Source: Phlebotomus papatasi (lineage: Eukaryota; Arthropoda; Insecta; Diptera; Psychodidae). From it: 64,000 bases of DNA. The position numbers and the translations under genes were made by a program. The DNA is taken from NCBI RefSeq assembly GCF_024763615.1, contig NC_077224.1:73852712-73916711 (forward strand). Direction: 5' to 3'. The notes below the pieces were generated by a model. The model did no database searches, was not told the DNA's origin, and saw nothing but the letters and a program-made list of their open reading frames with translations. Below are positions 24,036 to 35,219 of this stretch, piece after piece (positions within the stretch are counted from its first letter, which is position 1; each line of letters opens with the position of its first letter).

Positions 24036-25018
24036 TAGGGGGAGGCTTTGATGTTTCGCATACAAAAATGATGTCCAAGTTAAGTATTTTTTTCTGACTA
24101 CAACACGAACCGTATCAATTCACCAACTATGCCAAAAAAACCTCTTACTTACTAGGTTCAAAATCCTATCTCACAAAATCCTGGGAAATCCTCACATTTT
24201 TCTCTAGAAGAAAATGAAAATTTAATGGCGATTTGTCCGATAGTTCAATCAAGTTTCTATTTTCGCATATAATTTACATCACTCAAAAACGTCCCATTTT
24301 CACCGTAAATTTTGCACCCGACATTAAAAGTTACACATCATTGTTTAGACGGAACTCTAGTCTATCTGATTAAATAGTTTATGTGAGGAATAATATCTTT
24401 TAATATTACTTTTATGAAGATTTGTAAAAGGCATAATTTTATACACTGAGGAATCCATTTTCTTTCTTTGATTTTCAAATTCCATGAAAATGTCACTTTG
24501 GCAACCCCAAAATGTATGTGGAAATTTGAAGGTTATGTTGCATCTTGACGTCCGCAACACACAAGTGAGGTTATGTTAGAACATTAAAATTTTAGTGTTG
24601 CCAGATTCACTATGCGATACATAATAATTCTTAATATCCGATCGATGAATATGGGTCAAGTTTGCGAATTTTTTTCCACCCACAAAAACGGCCTTCTTCA
24701 TTCCAAGAGGTTTTTATACAAATTTAAACCCTAATAACCCCTCTACATCCTGTGATAGTAGTTTTCCAAAAAAAGTGATAAAAATTGTGCAAAATTGTAC
24801 AAAATATTACACATTAAAATTACAGTTTTGCACCTGTTTTTAATTTTTGTTTCCTGAAACTAGGAAAAAAGAATTAGACACCCAATTTTTTCAGGAGAGG
24901 TGGGATTTAAGAGTAGCTATTAAAATATATAGCCATATGTGATATTCATAAAGGAATACGGAAGAAATACGAAGTGTTTGATGGTAGCGTATATGCGAAA
25001 CATCAAAGCTTCCCCCTA
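24036..25018. mobile_element. ~980-bp TIR element flanked by 20-bp direct repeats
   Basis: The left end is TAGGGGGAGGCTTTGATGTT, and the right end is the complement of TAGGGGGAAGCTTTGATGTT, both running on through TCGCATA. Outside, ACTAGGGTTTTTCGAAGAC (24015) and ACTAGGGTTTTTTGAAGAG (25018) are near-identical direct repeats. The interior is non-coding. Confidence 0.65.
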
Positions 25019-25477
25019 CTAGGGTTTTTTGAAGAGTTCCATAAGTTGAAAATTCTGTTTTAGGTGATATTTGTAGTGGGAACAACAATTTTGTTCATTA
25101 AAATAGCAAATTTAATTAGTAAAAAAACCAAATTGGGCAGTAAAATTAAAAATGTTCATTAAAAGAATCAAATTTCGGTAGGAAAAATGATCCGTTTTGG
25201 TCAGTAAAAAATTAAAATGATCATAATCGCTCCGACATACTTTTTAGACCAACATAATTTCCTGAAATCAAAATTCACTATTCCTTTCATTCTCAAACGT
25301 TTTGCATATGTTTCGTGACACCGTTTCGCCCTCAAAATTAGATTGAACTAAATTGAATTTAGTGTTATGCTTAAAAGAAGAAGAATGATAGGCACCTGAA
25401 TTTCAATTTTACGAAATTTTCCTATAGTCTAAAACGTGTGCCCGAGATATAATTTGTTAATTTTCCTTTTGTTAATA

Positions 25478-26098
25478 GGGGAGACCGGGGTAGAATTATC
25501 CACCAAATGAAATTTTTCATTGCGTTTAATTTGCACAAAAAATTTTTGCATGAGGCTTATAAGTATTTCAATGAATAGTAAGGGAAGTAAGGGAAAAGTA
25601 CCCCGGATCGGAATGTTAAGAGACATGCTCGATACTTAGTTGAAAATATAAGCCTCAAAATACTATTTGGTATTTTTGTGTATGCTAATCGGTATAATAG
25701 TGATCCATTTAACTATATCTGTGCGTTTGAACTTTAAAATTTTACATTAAATTAATAAAAAATTAATGTAATTGCTACTGTGTACTCTGTACCTGGGATC
25801 GTCACGAATTTAATCAGGTGTTTCACTGAAAATTGGTTTTATAAATTAAATCTACACTAATGTACTGAATCCCTGTGAGAATTAAATAGTAAAAAGTAGC
25901 TAATAATTTTTAAAAGTTCATTTTAATTGGTGCAATAATATGACAATAACTTGACGATCTGAGGAACACTGCCGATCGCTGGTGCACTTCCCTTATATAT
26001 TTAGAATAAAGAGTGGTTTCCTCAATATTCCTTCGAAGGCAAACTATAGGATACCACTATATAATACTATACATGGCTAATTCTACCCCGGTCTCCCC
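25478..26098. mobile_element. 621-bp TIR element, GGGGAGACCGGGGTAGAATT ends
   Basis: Left GGGGAGACCGGGGTAGAATT and right AATTCTACCCCGGTCTCCCC are perfect complements over 20 bp. TAATA occurs on both sides (25473-25477, 26099-26103), a possible 5-bp duplication. A second inverted pair is nested inside. Confidence 0.82.
25589..25994. mobile_element. Nested TIR element (TAAGGGAAAAGTACC ends)
   Basis: TAAGGGAAAAGTACCCCGGA at the left is matched by the complement of ATAAGGGAAGTGCACCAGCG at the right, each followed by a GATCGG block. About 406 bp, lying wholly inside 25478-26098. It may instead be an inner TIR of the same element. Confidence 0.5.
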
Positions 26099-26244
26099 TA
26101 ATACTTTTACTATTTACTAATTTTCATTTTTCAAGACCATTTTTACTGAAACACTGCCAGATTTGCTGCAACCATTTGAAATAGGTTCAATGTTTTTTTT
26201 TTTAACTTGCAGACATATTTTTAAAATTTAACTTAATTAGTGAT

Positions 26245-26430
26245 AATTGACACTAAAGATTTAGCCCAGTTGCCGAAGATCTCAAAATTTGAAGAAGTAA
26301 CCAATTTTCTGGGTTTTCTAGAATAGATAATTTCCCTTTAATAATATGACTCTATGTCAAAACTTTCCAAAAAAAATCTTGATTGATAAGAAATTGGAGA
26401 AGTAAAACCATAGGGCTAATACCCTAGGTA
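26245..26430. repeat. Dispersed ~200-bp repeat, copy 2
   Basis: Partner of 19770-19990 in the same orientation. Its right end runs into a palindromic MITE at 26422. Confidence 0.45.
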
Positions 26431-26542
26431 GAGTTACAGCTGAAACCGAAAGATGGCTTAATGGGAAACTGTTGGGAATGTGGTTTTATAATTATTTTGA
26501 TTATAATTACGTTAAGCAGTCTCTCGACTTAAGTCGTAGATC
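26422..26542. mobile_element. GCCGAGAGACGGCTTA palindromic MITE
   Basis: Left arm CCCTAGGTAGAGTTACAGCT..CCGAAAGATGGCTTAA, right arm TTAAGCAGTCTCTCGACTTA. The centre is TTATTTTGATTATAATTACG, the family's hallmark. A moderately diverged copy. Confidence 0.7.
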
Positions 26543-27709
26543 TGTTTTGTACTAGTGATTCCAACAAAAACCGGTTTTGAAAAACCGATTAACCGCCCAA
26601 TATTGGAGACAGTTTTAATACCGGTTTTTAGATATGAAACCAGTTTAAAACCGTCTCCTTCCAAATTTTTTTAAATTTCTCTTAAGCTTTAGTTTATTTC
26701 TTGAAAATCAAGATACACTGCAAAATATTTCTTTGACTTTAGTAGGGAACCTGAATGCAATATGATTCTAAGTGAAATTTGTAGTATGGTAGTATGTTAT
26801 TAATATATGAAGGAAAGTAGTAATGGGTTTCCTGTACGTTTCTTCCACTCTCGAAAAGAATTATTGGCTTAAAGGTTATAGGAAATTATTTCAGGATTTC
26901 TTCACTTGAAAATATATTATCTTTTAAACCTTAGTTAAATATTTATAAGACTAAAAAATCAATTGTATACTGAGAAAAAAATTGTAAACGATTTAGTACA
27001 ATCTTGTAAAATATTGTTTCATGTGGAAAAGTAACAAGATGTTTACCTCTCCCTGTCTTCATAGAGATTTTTATTGAATCTTGCTATATTTTAATTTAAC
27101 TACATATCTTATTAGACCCAAATTCACCAAGATTGGTACACAAGATTCTTGTAAAATTTTTGGCAAAATCTGGTATTTTATTAGTTTTTCAACAATGGAA
27201 TAAAAAACAAAAAAGTTTACATTTTATAGTATTTCTTTTTATTTTAAATGTTCGTGGATTTTTTTCTTTCAAATTATTTGTGAATTTTGTATAAATATAA
27301 TCATGATTCTCATGATATATAATACCAAAAATTATACTTCGGTGTGTTTTCTGTAGAAAATGATTTTAAAAATTGACTTTAGAAACCATTTCGGTTCGAA
27401 AAATCCAGATTTTTTTTTGAAAAGAGAATAATTTTGACAATAATTTTACAAGATTTTACAAAAAAAACTTTATAGTGAATATAAAGCAAATATTCAAATC
27501 CTCATCAAGTAATCTAGAAAAATTACATACGCGTAGGGGTTATCTTTGGAATAAGTTACAGAAACCCCATTATATATGAAAAAATTGGTGCCAATTTTTC
27601 GACCTATTTTAAACGCCAAGTGTTTCAATCTTTTATCACTTAACGAAAACTCCCCTTTATAAAAAGTACTGTTCTTGTTGCAATAAGTAACAGACCGGTA
27701 ATGAATCGG

Positions 27710-28009
27710 TACACACAGAAAAATGGAAATTTAAACAGAAATCCTAAATCCTAAATAATAAATAAATAATCCTAAATCCTTGAACATTTAGTTTTAATCG
27801 TAATTTGCAAATCTCAATACATTTTTTTTCGTTTTTCAGCTAATGCTGAACTTAAGTTCCCGATCTTTTAATGTGAAAGAGGTAGGGATTCTAGTCTATT
27901 TCATTCGCTCAGAGCTTATAAATTTAAACCCCTCGTGGACTCACGTTCAATTTAAGTTCCCAGGATCTTATATATTCTTAAATTTAGAGTCAAAATGTTT
28001 CTGTGTGTA
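27710..28009. mobile_element. 300-bp TIR element, ACACACAGAAA ends
   Basis: The left end is TACACACAGAAAAATGGAAA, and the right end is the complement of TACACACAGAAACATTTTGA. TA lies at both edges. The interior has inverted TTAAGTTCCC pieces and a short AATCCTAAAT repeat near 27755. Confidence 0.65.
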
Positions 28010-29616
28010 AATATATTTTTATGTTAAATTCAGCAATAATGCTTCCATGTGATTTTGGGTTTTAATTTGATTTGCAAATTAGATCGAAATGATTCTAATG
28101 CCTTATTCCCTAATGATTTTGTCTGGTCAAAAATTAATAAAGCAAAATCAATTGTAAAATCTGGGTTGATTTATCACCCAGATTATGTTTGTATGGGTTA
28201 TGTTTATATTGATAAAACTTGGACTTGAAGAGATAAAAAATTAGATTTTTTTATTGGCCAAGGGTATGGATATTAAAATCAATAATGGTCCATTTAGTAG
28301 ATGAATTTATTGAGTTTATCCGTCAGAAAAAAGATGTGTTTATCTTCCAAAGCGATAAGACTTCTCAGATCTCTTTTCCATCTAACTTTCTAACTTTCAG
28401 CAATAACCCCTTTGTTAATGTCTCTTGTGTCTTTTCCGGATGATTAGATTTTATTGGACTCAATAGGGATTGAAACAATATTTTGCAAAATATATTTTTC
28501 AATTCAAAGACAAATTAATCGTCTCTACGGGATTTTGGAGTTTGCCAGAAATTCTCTGGGTATTATTGCTAATAATGTTGGTTGTGGGACAAATTGAATA
28601 TCCTCTAACCATAAATCGCATTAGTTTGTAGAGCTTTCCCAGGGATATTTTAGTCCTTTTATCTAGGAACTTCGTGCCTGTTTGTATTTGAAAATTTCGC
28701 GAATAGTGTCACGAAATGCATGAGACTGTACGTTGTTGGGTTGCTTTTTATTTGGAATGGGTAACCAGAAGCGAAGCGTGTCAGTGAATGAGATTATTCT
28801 GTGTCAGAGATGCCGAAGAGTTTTCCTCTTACAATTCGAGATTTCTGGATCTCTGGGGCGTGTAATTTTTTTTTTAGCAAAACACCCAAACCCAGAGACT
28901 TCAATTATTTCGTTTATTCTTATTGTATTATTTTTATGCTGTTTCCTTCTGTTTGTCGAAAACCACCTTTCCCCATTCTTAATTTTTTTTTGTTGGTTTT
29001 TTGGGGTTCATGGTATTCTTTTTTGGCCTAGAGAAAATTGATGCTTATGTGATGTTTTCTTAAAACATATTCTCACTATTCTTTCCAGAATATATTGCTT
29101 TTTATGGAGTGACGAGAAATAAGGATAAAAAGTGCCTCAGCTGAATGATCAATAAATGTTAGTTTCAGCCGTTTTCAGCTCCTCTCTTGGCCTCAAATTC
29201 TATTAGATTGATAGACAAGACTAACCACAAGAACAAGACCCAATTGAGGCAAAAAAAAACTTGATGTTGAGTGGCTAAACCCATAGAAAAACCCCAATAT
29301 TTTCCCTCCAAAAAAAAAACTCATAATCATCTCTATCTATTCACTAAATCAGCTTTGGTGGGATTTCCTCCACAATTAGACGGATGAGATTTCAAGACAT
29401 GAATCCAGCAATTTGACAAGCACTTATTAGATCATCTTGAAAGTCTTGAAGGCACCAGAAAAGAAAAAAAACCCGCAACTAACACGTTAATTAAAGTTGA
29501 AGGCAAATTGAAGCGCATCTTTTCACAGTTGAAAGATGAAAAGTCAATAAATCCCACCCAGAAAGGTGCTCTATTTCAATTGAAGACACATCTAATTGCT
29601 AAATTATCTAATTGGA
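28010..29616. other. Unique stretch, no supported gene
   Basis: 28640-29060 is less AT-rich. Two overlapping frames there (28733-29041, 28801-29031) give hydrophobic stretches coming from T-runs and have no family match. No TIR element was seen. Confidence 0.35.
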
Positions 29617-29700
29617 GGATTTGTCTGATTTTCAACCCCCGTACAAACTGGCAGGATCACTTCTCCCACATGAGACTTTGGTGGAATTGCGCACCATCCA
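29617..29700 (+). CDS. Candidate internal exon
   Basis: A 28-codon open block beginning DLSDFQPPYKLAG and ending LVELRTIQ runs directly into a strong donor, CATCCAG followed by GTGAGG. Residue make-up is protein-like (PHETLVEL) and base composition is higher in GC than the flanks. The acceptor would be AATTGGAG just upstream, which has a poor pyrimidine tract. An alternative acceptor is CTGGCAG inside the block. No family recognised, so function is unknown. Confidence 0.35.
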
Positions 29701-30020
29701 GGTGAGGTTGTCGGGAGCTCTTAATTCCAATCACATTCACTATTTTCTACATTTCAACTCCTTCACAACATGGAGCTTGCCAATATTTCCGGGCAATCGA
29801 TCGAAACTTTCAAGAAGTTGATGAGGTAAAATTTGAAGCTCAAGTGTATAGCAAATTGGTTCTTATTGGTAAATTTGGAGCACTGTGAGGAAATACCGTG
29901 TATACGTTTTATAGTGATTGACTCTAACACTGAAATAAATTTATTTCTTCAAAATTTATATCTATCGTTTTTAAATATGAAGGAAATGCAAATTTAATTC
30001 TTTGATTATAAATTTGAATA

Positions 30021-30251
30021 GAAAATAATATCCGACGAGTTGATATGCTAATATTGGAAACCGGTGAGCGTCGGGGAAAAAAGGATCAGCTTAGAAAATT
30101 TTAGATTTTTCTCAAAGCTTTCGGCTCAGACTCCAAGACAAGATTTGACCATTGATAAAGGTTTGGAATCTGAGCCGAAAGCTTTGAGAAAAATCTAAAA
30201 TTTTCTAAGCTGATCCTTTTTTCCCCGACGCTCACCGGTTTCCATTAATAG
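30021..30251 (-). mobile_element. Hairpin element 2 (putative Penelope-like, non-autonomous)
   Basis: Two 80-nt arms (30056-30135, 30164-30243) are complementary with a single mismatch around a 28-nt loop. A 35-nt tail lies only on the left (GAAAATAATATCCGACGAG... to 30055). The unit is bounded by a 14-bp direct repeat TATAAATTTGAATA (30007-30020 and 30252-30265). On the plus strand the right arm reads TTGATAA, a GGTTT/GAGCC stem, then GAAAGC, a degenerate hammerhead core. It shares tail and arm motifs with 31451-31689 and 61351-61817. Confidence 0.65.
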
Positions 30252-30303
30252 TATAAATTTGAATATTTTAAACACAGAATCTAATACAATTTATTTATCT
30301 AAA

Positions 30304-30441
30304 GGCGTCTACACATTGGGAGCAATTTTCGTCAAAAATTGCGTTTTTGACAGAAATTTGACGTTTCCCCCTACAACGCTGCAGGGAATTTCCTTCAATA
30401 AAGCAATTTTTGACAAAAATTGCTCCCAATGTGTAGAGGCC
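30304..30441. mobile_element. 138-bp TIR MITE, CTACACATTGGGAGC ends
   Basis: Left GGCGTCTACACATTGGGAGC continues with AATTTT(C/T)GTCAAAAATTGC. The right end is its complement, ending GTGTAGAGGCC. The arms are ~38 bp and the middle is short. It lies 13 bp left of a CACTGAGA MITE. Confidence 0.8.
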
Positions 30442-30454
30442 ATAAGAAATTATA

Positions 30455-30706
30455 CACTGAGAAAAACGGGGCTGCGATCAACTTTTTTTCCTCAAAACTT
30501 TAACACTTTTTAGGTGTAAAAATATATTAACATTTTTTAATGTTAATTTTACACCTTTTTAAGGGTAAAATTAACATGGGAAAATGGTATTTTTAACCCA
30601 TAATACACCTAAAAAGCGTAATATTTACACCGATTTCGGATCAATACTTCAGGGTAAAATAACATTTCTGGAATGTTATTTTAACCTTTTCGGATTTCTC
30701 TCAGTG
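30455..30706 (+). mobile_element. CACTGAGA MITE, copy E
   Basis: A 252-bp copy, CACTGAGAAAAACGGGG to TTTCTCTCAGTG, with TA at both sides. Confidence 0.93.
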
Positions 30707-31387
30707 TAAGCAAAGTGAGGTTACGGTGATCATAATCTTTAAACACCTATTCAAACTTCAAAGACAACAAACCTTGCTATTATCAGAAAGATCTAAGGCA
30801 GAATATGCATATTCAAAACCGACTCTAAATAGGAATTCTTCACAACTCCTTATGTAAGAATGCAGAAAAATTCTAATTAGCGCTAATTAGAAATTTTTGA
30901 AGCACTCGAGTAGCTTGTAAAAAAATAAAATATCCGTTTTGTGACTTTTTGCCCCAGTCTCCCCTACTAAGTCATTATTTATCTATGTCACAATCTTATT
31001 CTTTGGTTCTTTATGCACTTCAGAAAAATCAAAAATTCATATAAGGTTTAATTAAAAATATTTCCAATTGAAGAAGTTTCTCAATCAAGGAATTACGAAG
31101 AAGAAAAACATAAAATATTTTTTTTAAATATCTTTTTTAACTTGATACAGAAAAAATTTATCTAATTCAAGCTCAAGCAAATAAAAGCATACCATATACT
31201 TTTTTTTCGAAATCTTTATATTTTTTTTTTTTAAATTCAGCCGTTGAGATCAAGGTTGAAATCTAAGTTTTAGAGATCGGTTTTAAACAAATTTACTTTA
31301 CGGCAGTCATGATTATTCAAACCAGTTTAATCGGAAGTCCAAAAACAAAATATTTCCTTTAGGCAGATGAGTTCAAGTTAAGATAAA

Positions 31388-31440
31388 TTATTCACATTAT
31401 TCGAAGGCATGAACGTTCGAAGGGAGAATACTTTCCCCTA
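31388..31440. mobile_element. Right-arm fragment of the GAACGTTCATGCC palindromic MITE
   Basis: Carries TTCACATTATTCGAAGGCAT and GAACGTTCGAAGGG, ending CTTTCCCCTA as in 1788-2006. No left arm is present upstream, so this is a solo half element. Confidence 0.75.
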
Positions 31441-31450
31441 CTTTAGAGTA

Positions 31451-31689
31451 GTCAAAATGTACGAAATCGACGTTGATATTAATTTAAAGAACAAATCCGA
31501 TGTTCGTCGGATATTAGGAGGTTCAGTCCAGAATAGAAATTCTTTTCTTCCCAGAGCTTTCGGTGAGCTGCACTTCTTCTTTTTTGACCACTGCAGGTGC
31601 GTACAGCACCGAAAGATCTGGGAAGAAAAGAATTTTTATTCTGGGCTGAACCTTCTCCCATCCAACGATCACTGGATTCGTTTTTTGAA
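31451..31689 (-). mobile_element. Hairpin element 3 (putative Penelope-like, non-autonomous)
   Basis: Arms at ~31478-31565 and 31606-31692 are inverted complements with scattered mismatches, sharing e.g. TTCTTTTCTTCCCAGA and TCTGGGAAGAAAAGAA. A ~30-nt tail on the left includes CGACGTTGATATT, like the tail of 30021-30251. TTTAGAGTA directly repeats at 31442-31450 and 31690-31698. Around the loop, GGTGC GTACA GCACC can form a perfect stem immediately followed by GAAAGA, the position of hammerhead helix II, but the CUGANGA box is damaged. Open frames on both strands here are products of the palindrome. Confidence 0.6.
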
Positions 31690-31698
31690 TTTAGAGTA

Positions 31699-32808
31699 AT
31701 TGTAATCAGTATAAGAATAATCGTATAAGTCATGGCATAATACCATGTATTTGTTTAGGATTAATCAATGAAAGTTTAAATTGAGAATTTCTTATCAATC
31801 TATTTGAAGTATGGGATTACCTGAGATTATCTTTTAAATTCTCAGATAAATTTTTAAGACTTAAGGCTTAGCATAAATTGAAAGCTGAATTACTCCCATA
31901 AAAGTCTTTAATTCCAAAATATTAAATTTCTTCCCGATTAATGTAAAAAAATATATCAAACTGAAATAGATACTGCAAAATATTTTTTGATATTTTAGTT
32001 GTTTACAATTTTTCAACAATTCGAATGCTAAAAATCCTAAAAATGCTGATGTCTTTGTCAAAATCAAAAATAATTTTCTTGACTATTGAACGTTATTTTG
32101 TTCTTTAAATAGCAAGATTTTTTTTGTTTTTTTGTTTTTAGGACACCGGCGCTTCAATCGTCTTTAAAAGGGTTAAAACCTAATTAAATTATAAAACGCA
32201 AAATAACGTATTAAATAACCTGAGCATATAGTACAAAATAGCGCATAATATCAGTTTCATTTCTGCGTAGTAATAGGAAATGAGCTCATGGGAAAACATT
32301 AAAGACCCTTTAACAAAAATCGATAACAACCAAATTACTACAAAAACTTATTTATTTACTGCAATCAAATAATTGCAAATTATTGGAATTACTGTTTACG
32401 TGTTATCGGAATTGATATGACAATTTTTATATAACCTTAAATATGTTAATTATGCACATATTTAATTTTAAGTTCATATGATTGGTTTTTCTTCTTTTGC
32501 TCCAGAAGGGAACATTTATAATGATGTTTGTTAGAGACTTGTCAAAAATGTGTGAAATACCGCGAAACATTCAAGTTGTTAGAAGAGTTCTAAGTGAATT
32601 TAAAATGTACCAAATTATGGACATAACCTCAAAAACCAAATTTAGTTTTACCAATAATCAGGCTTTCTAATTTTGGATTGAAATATGTTTTTATTGATTT
32701 TGCTGTATAATTTTAAACCGACCCTTTTCAAAATCTAGTTAGTAAAAGCTTTCGAACCTCTTTTAGGATTTTGTCCATCCAGGATTTTGCTTACTACCGT
32801 TTTAAACA
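31699..32808. other. AT-rich stretch, nothing recognised
   Basis: No coding, RNA or terminal-repeat feature could be supported. Confidence 0.4.
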
Positions 32809-33092
32809 TACAGGGGGTCCCGAGATTACGTTTATTTTCGAAAATGGATTTATGCATATAAAAATTTTGCATACCCTCAGGAGATTTCTTTTGTATGAAT
32901 TTCAGAAACGCTGTAAAATATTTATAAGTTACGCATTTCAAATTTATCGCATCGAAAAATTGCATACATTTAGGGGAATTTCAAAAATAATTTCACAAGT
33001 TATCTCCTAATGGAAGGCAAAGATGCATAAGTGTATTTGCATTATACCATATGCATATCATTCCGACATTGATAATCGCGGGACCCCCTGTA
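32809..33092. mobile_element. 284-bp mariner-type MITE, ACAGGGGGTCCCG ends
   Basis: The left end is TACAGGGGGTCCCGAGATTA, and the right end is the complement of TACAGGGGGTCCCGCGATTA, with TA at both edges. A TA duplication plus G-rich TIRs fits a Tc1/mariner-group MITE. Open frames on both strands inside it are incidental. Confidence 0.82.
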
Positions 33093-33399
33093 TCTTTAAA
33101 ATCATCCTCTTTAAACAATTTATTTAATGTAATATAATTTTGCTGACAATGTACCACCAAGCATTTTTCCCAAAAGAACATGCTAGATAGAAAATGAATT
33201 GAGGAAATTTATTGAAATTGTATATTTTTCATGAAATTTGCAAAGCTTTACTCAATGGCTCTACCACCCTCCCAATTACTTTCCACCTGAACCATTTTCG
33301 AGCTTATATTGTTGCACATATATAGCTCTTGGTTGGGATGAGGAGAGAAAGAGTGTGTACAACCTGTGCAGAGTTCGAATGGATTCTTGACAATTTAAT

Positions 33400-33560
33400 G
33401 CATCATTAAGTGCAGGAACTGTGTTCTGTCGTTCGTTTTGTGCACTGATTGCCCTCAGCGGCGAAAGAGCGCGAAAACTTGTTGTTCGATCGACAACAAG
33501 AGCGGGTCGGAAACACCTGCTGACTTTTTTTTTGAAATCTTCTATAGCCCCAGGTATCTC
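33400..33560. promoter_or_regulatory. GC/CpG-rich islet, possible promoter or 5' UTR
   Basis: A ~150-bp block clearly richer in G+C and CpG than the surrounding DNA, with GCGGCGAAAGAGCGCGAAAA and a near-palindrome CTTGTTGTTCGATCGACAAC. Upstream, at ~33305-33325, is a TATATTG...CATATATAG stretch. This combination can mark an insect promoter and untranslated first exon, but no coding continuation is visible. Low certainty. Confidence 0.22.
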
Positions 33561-33839
33561 ATGGGCGAGGAACTGTACAGATCACACTTGAAATCCCCTC
33601 TTGATGCTCGATGAGCTGGCAGGAAAAGTATGAAGAGGAATTTTCTGATAAATAATGTTAAATTACATCATTTTGAAATTAACGTAAAAAATTATTGTTT
33701 TCAGTTACATTAGAATTTGGATTTTCAGCCGGCTTAATGATAACATACTTTTTATTTTAATCGTTTTTTTATAAAAAATTTAAGGCTTAATCTGTTTATA
33801 ATACTAAAGAAACTAGGCTTTTGAGTAGATATGAGCGGA

Positions 33840-33940
33840 GACTCTTCGGTTATCGCTAGTAGATTTCAAGTCACCTTGCAAAGGAAGACACTTCTTCAAT
33901 ATTCCTCAGAGCTTTCGGTTCTGGATATGGACGCTCCTTA
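33840..33940 (-). repeat. Possible relic related to the hairpin family
   Basis: The minus strand carries CCAGAACCGAAAGCTCTGAG, resembling the GAAAGCTCTGGG block downstream of helix II in the hairpin elements. No clear CUGANGA box or partner arm is present. Tentative. Confidence 0.25.
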
Positions 33941-34063
33941 AATACTAAAAAAAAAAAAACGGGAAAAGAAGATAAACACATTAGGGACTATTCCTAATGG
34001 ATACTATTTGAAATACAAACTAGACGTTCTTTATCATTTTTTTTGCGGCCAATTTTGTTGTCC

Positions 34064-34422
34064 AGGAGGGGAATTCTGTAACGCTCTGGCAATGCCATAT
34101 GACAAATTGGGTTTGAATCTCAGAAGAACTTTTTCGAAAATGCAATTCTGTAGCCGTAACATTGCCATTTCAGCTCACGTGTCATTATCAGAAGTCACAT
34201 ATTTGAGATTTCCTGCAATTAAAATGACAATGAATGTTGTTGAACAAATCAACCAAGACAGATTGTATGTGCATAATATCACTAAGTAAAGGGATTTCAT
34301 TAAAAAATCAGTGAATTGCATTTTCGAACTCATATGATGTGACAAATAAAAGCTCGATTGGCATTGTCAAGTTTCGAGCTCACGCATGACAATGCCACGA
34401 AAATTACAGAATTTCCCTACAG
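34064..34422. mobile_element. ~360-bp TIR element, GGGGAATTCTGTAA ends
   Basis: Left GAGGGGAATTCTGTAACGC and right the complement of GTAGGGAAATTCTGTAATTT, each followed inward by GGCA(A/T)TG(C/T)CAT-like sequence. The 93-codon open frame over it (34008-34289) crosses the element edge and looks incidental. A left-end fragment of the same family is at 62069-62100. Confidence 0.6.
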
Positions 34423-34968
34423 GAAGGATTTTTAACTACTTGGGTTTTACGGTAAATGACACAAAGTTTGTGCACAAAGTTGCGTCACAAAAGTTTGACA
34501 TTGCATGGCTTTTGATAATATTTTCTATTATTCACTTTCCTAATTTAAATTCTGAGTCATTATTTCTATTCTTAGATAGGTACACTAAATAAATAAATGT
34601 TTATTTTGTAACGGTTCAATGTAAAGAATTTAAATTCAGTAACCGTTAAGACCGTTAAGATCTTAAGACGCAATGTGTGATAGTGTCATCCTGAGTTTTC
34701 TTCAAAGATTGTTTTTCTTATCACATAATTAATTTGTAAGGACAAAAATTAAAAATATGAAAATTCTATCTTCAATCTCTCTCTCTATAAGTGAACTATC
34801 ATTGGAACCCAAATTCATAAAGAAATAAACAAATAAATATAAATTTTGCATGGTTTGGTTATTCATCATTATCTTATGCATAAATCATTAGTAAATGCAA
34901 AAAGGTTTTTACATATTTCATGACTCTTGCTTTTATTGTTTATGAATTAGTTAACCAAAATATTCATT

Positions 34969-35219
34969 CACTGAGAAAAAAGGGGGTGCGATTAACTTTT
35001 TTCCCTGTAACTTTAATACTTTTTAGGTGTAAAAATATATCAACATTTTTTAATGTTAACTTTACACCTTTTTAAGTGTAAAATTGACATGTAAAAGGGT
35101 AACTTTAACCCCTAATACACCTAAAAAGCATAATATTCACAGCGATTTCGGATCAATACTGCAGGGTAAAATTAACATTTCCGGAATGCTATTTTAACTT
35201 TTTCGGATTTCTCTCAGTG
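34969..35219 (+). mobile_element. CACTGAGA MITE, copy F
   Basis: A 251-bp copy, CACTGAGAAAAAAGGGGG to TTTCTCTCAGTG. Flanking dinucleotide is TT on both sides, a non-TA duplication. Confidence 0.93.

Noticed and set aside
28733..29041. Hydrophobic open frame as a membrane protein
   Set aside because: Hydrophobicity comes from T-runs in AT-rich DNA; two overlapping frames show the same effect and there is no splice context.
31409..31733. Pair of long open frames on opposite strands
   Set aside because: They mirror each other because the locus is an inverted repeat; both are by-products of the hairpin.
34008..34289. 93-codon open frame as a gene
   Set aside because: It overlaps the edge and interior of a TIR element, has no splice or family support, and looks incidental.
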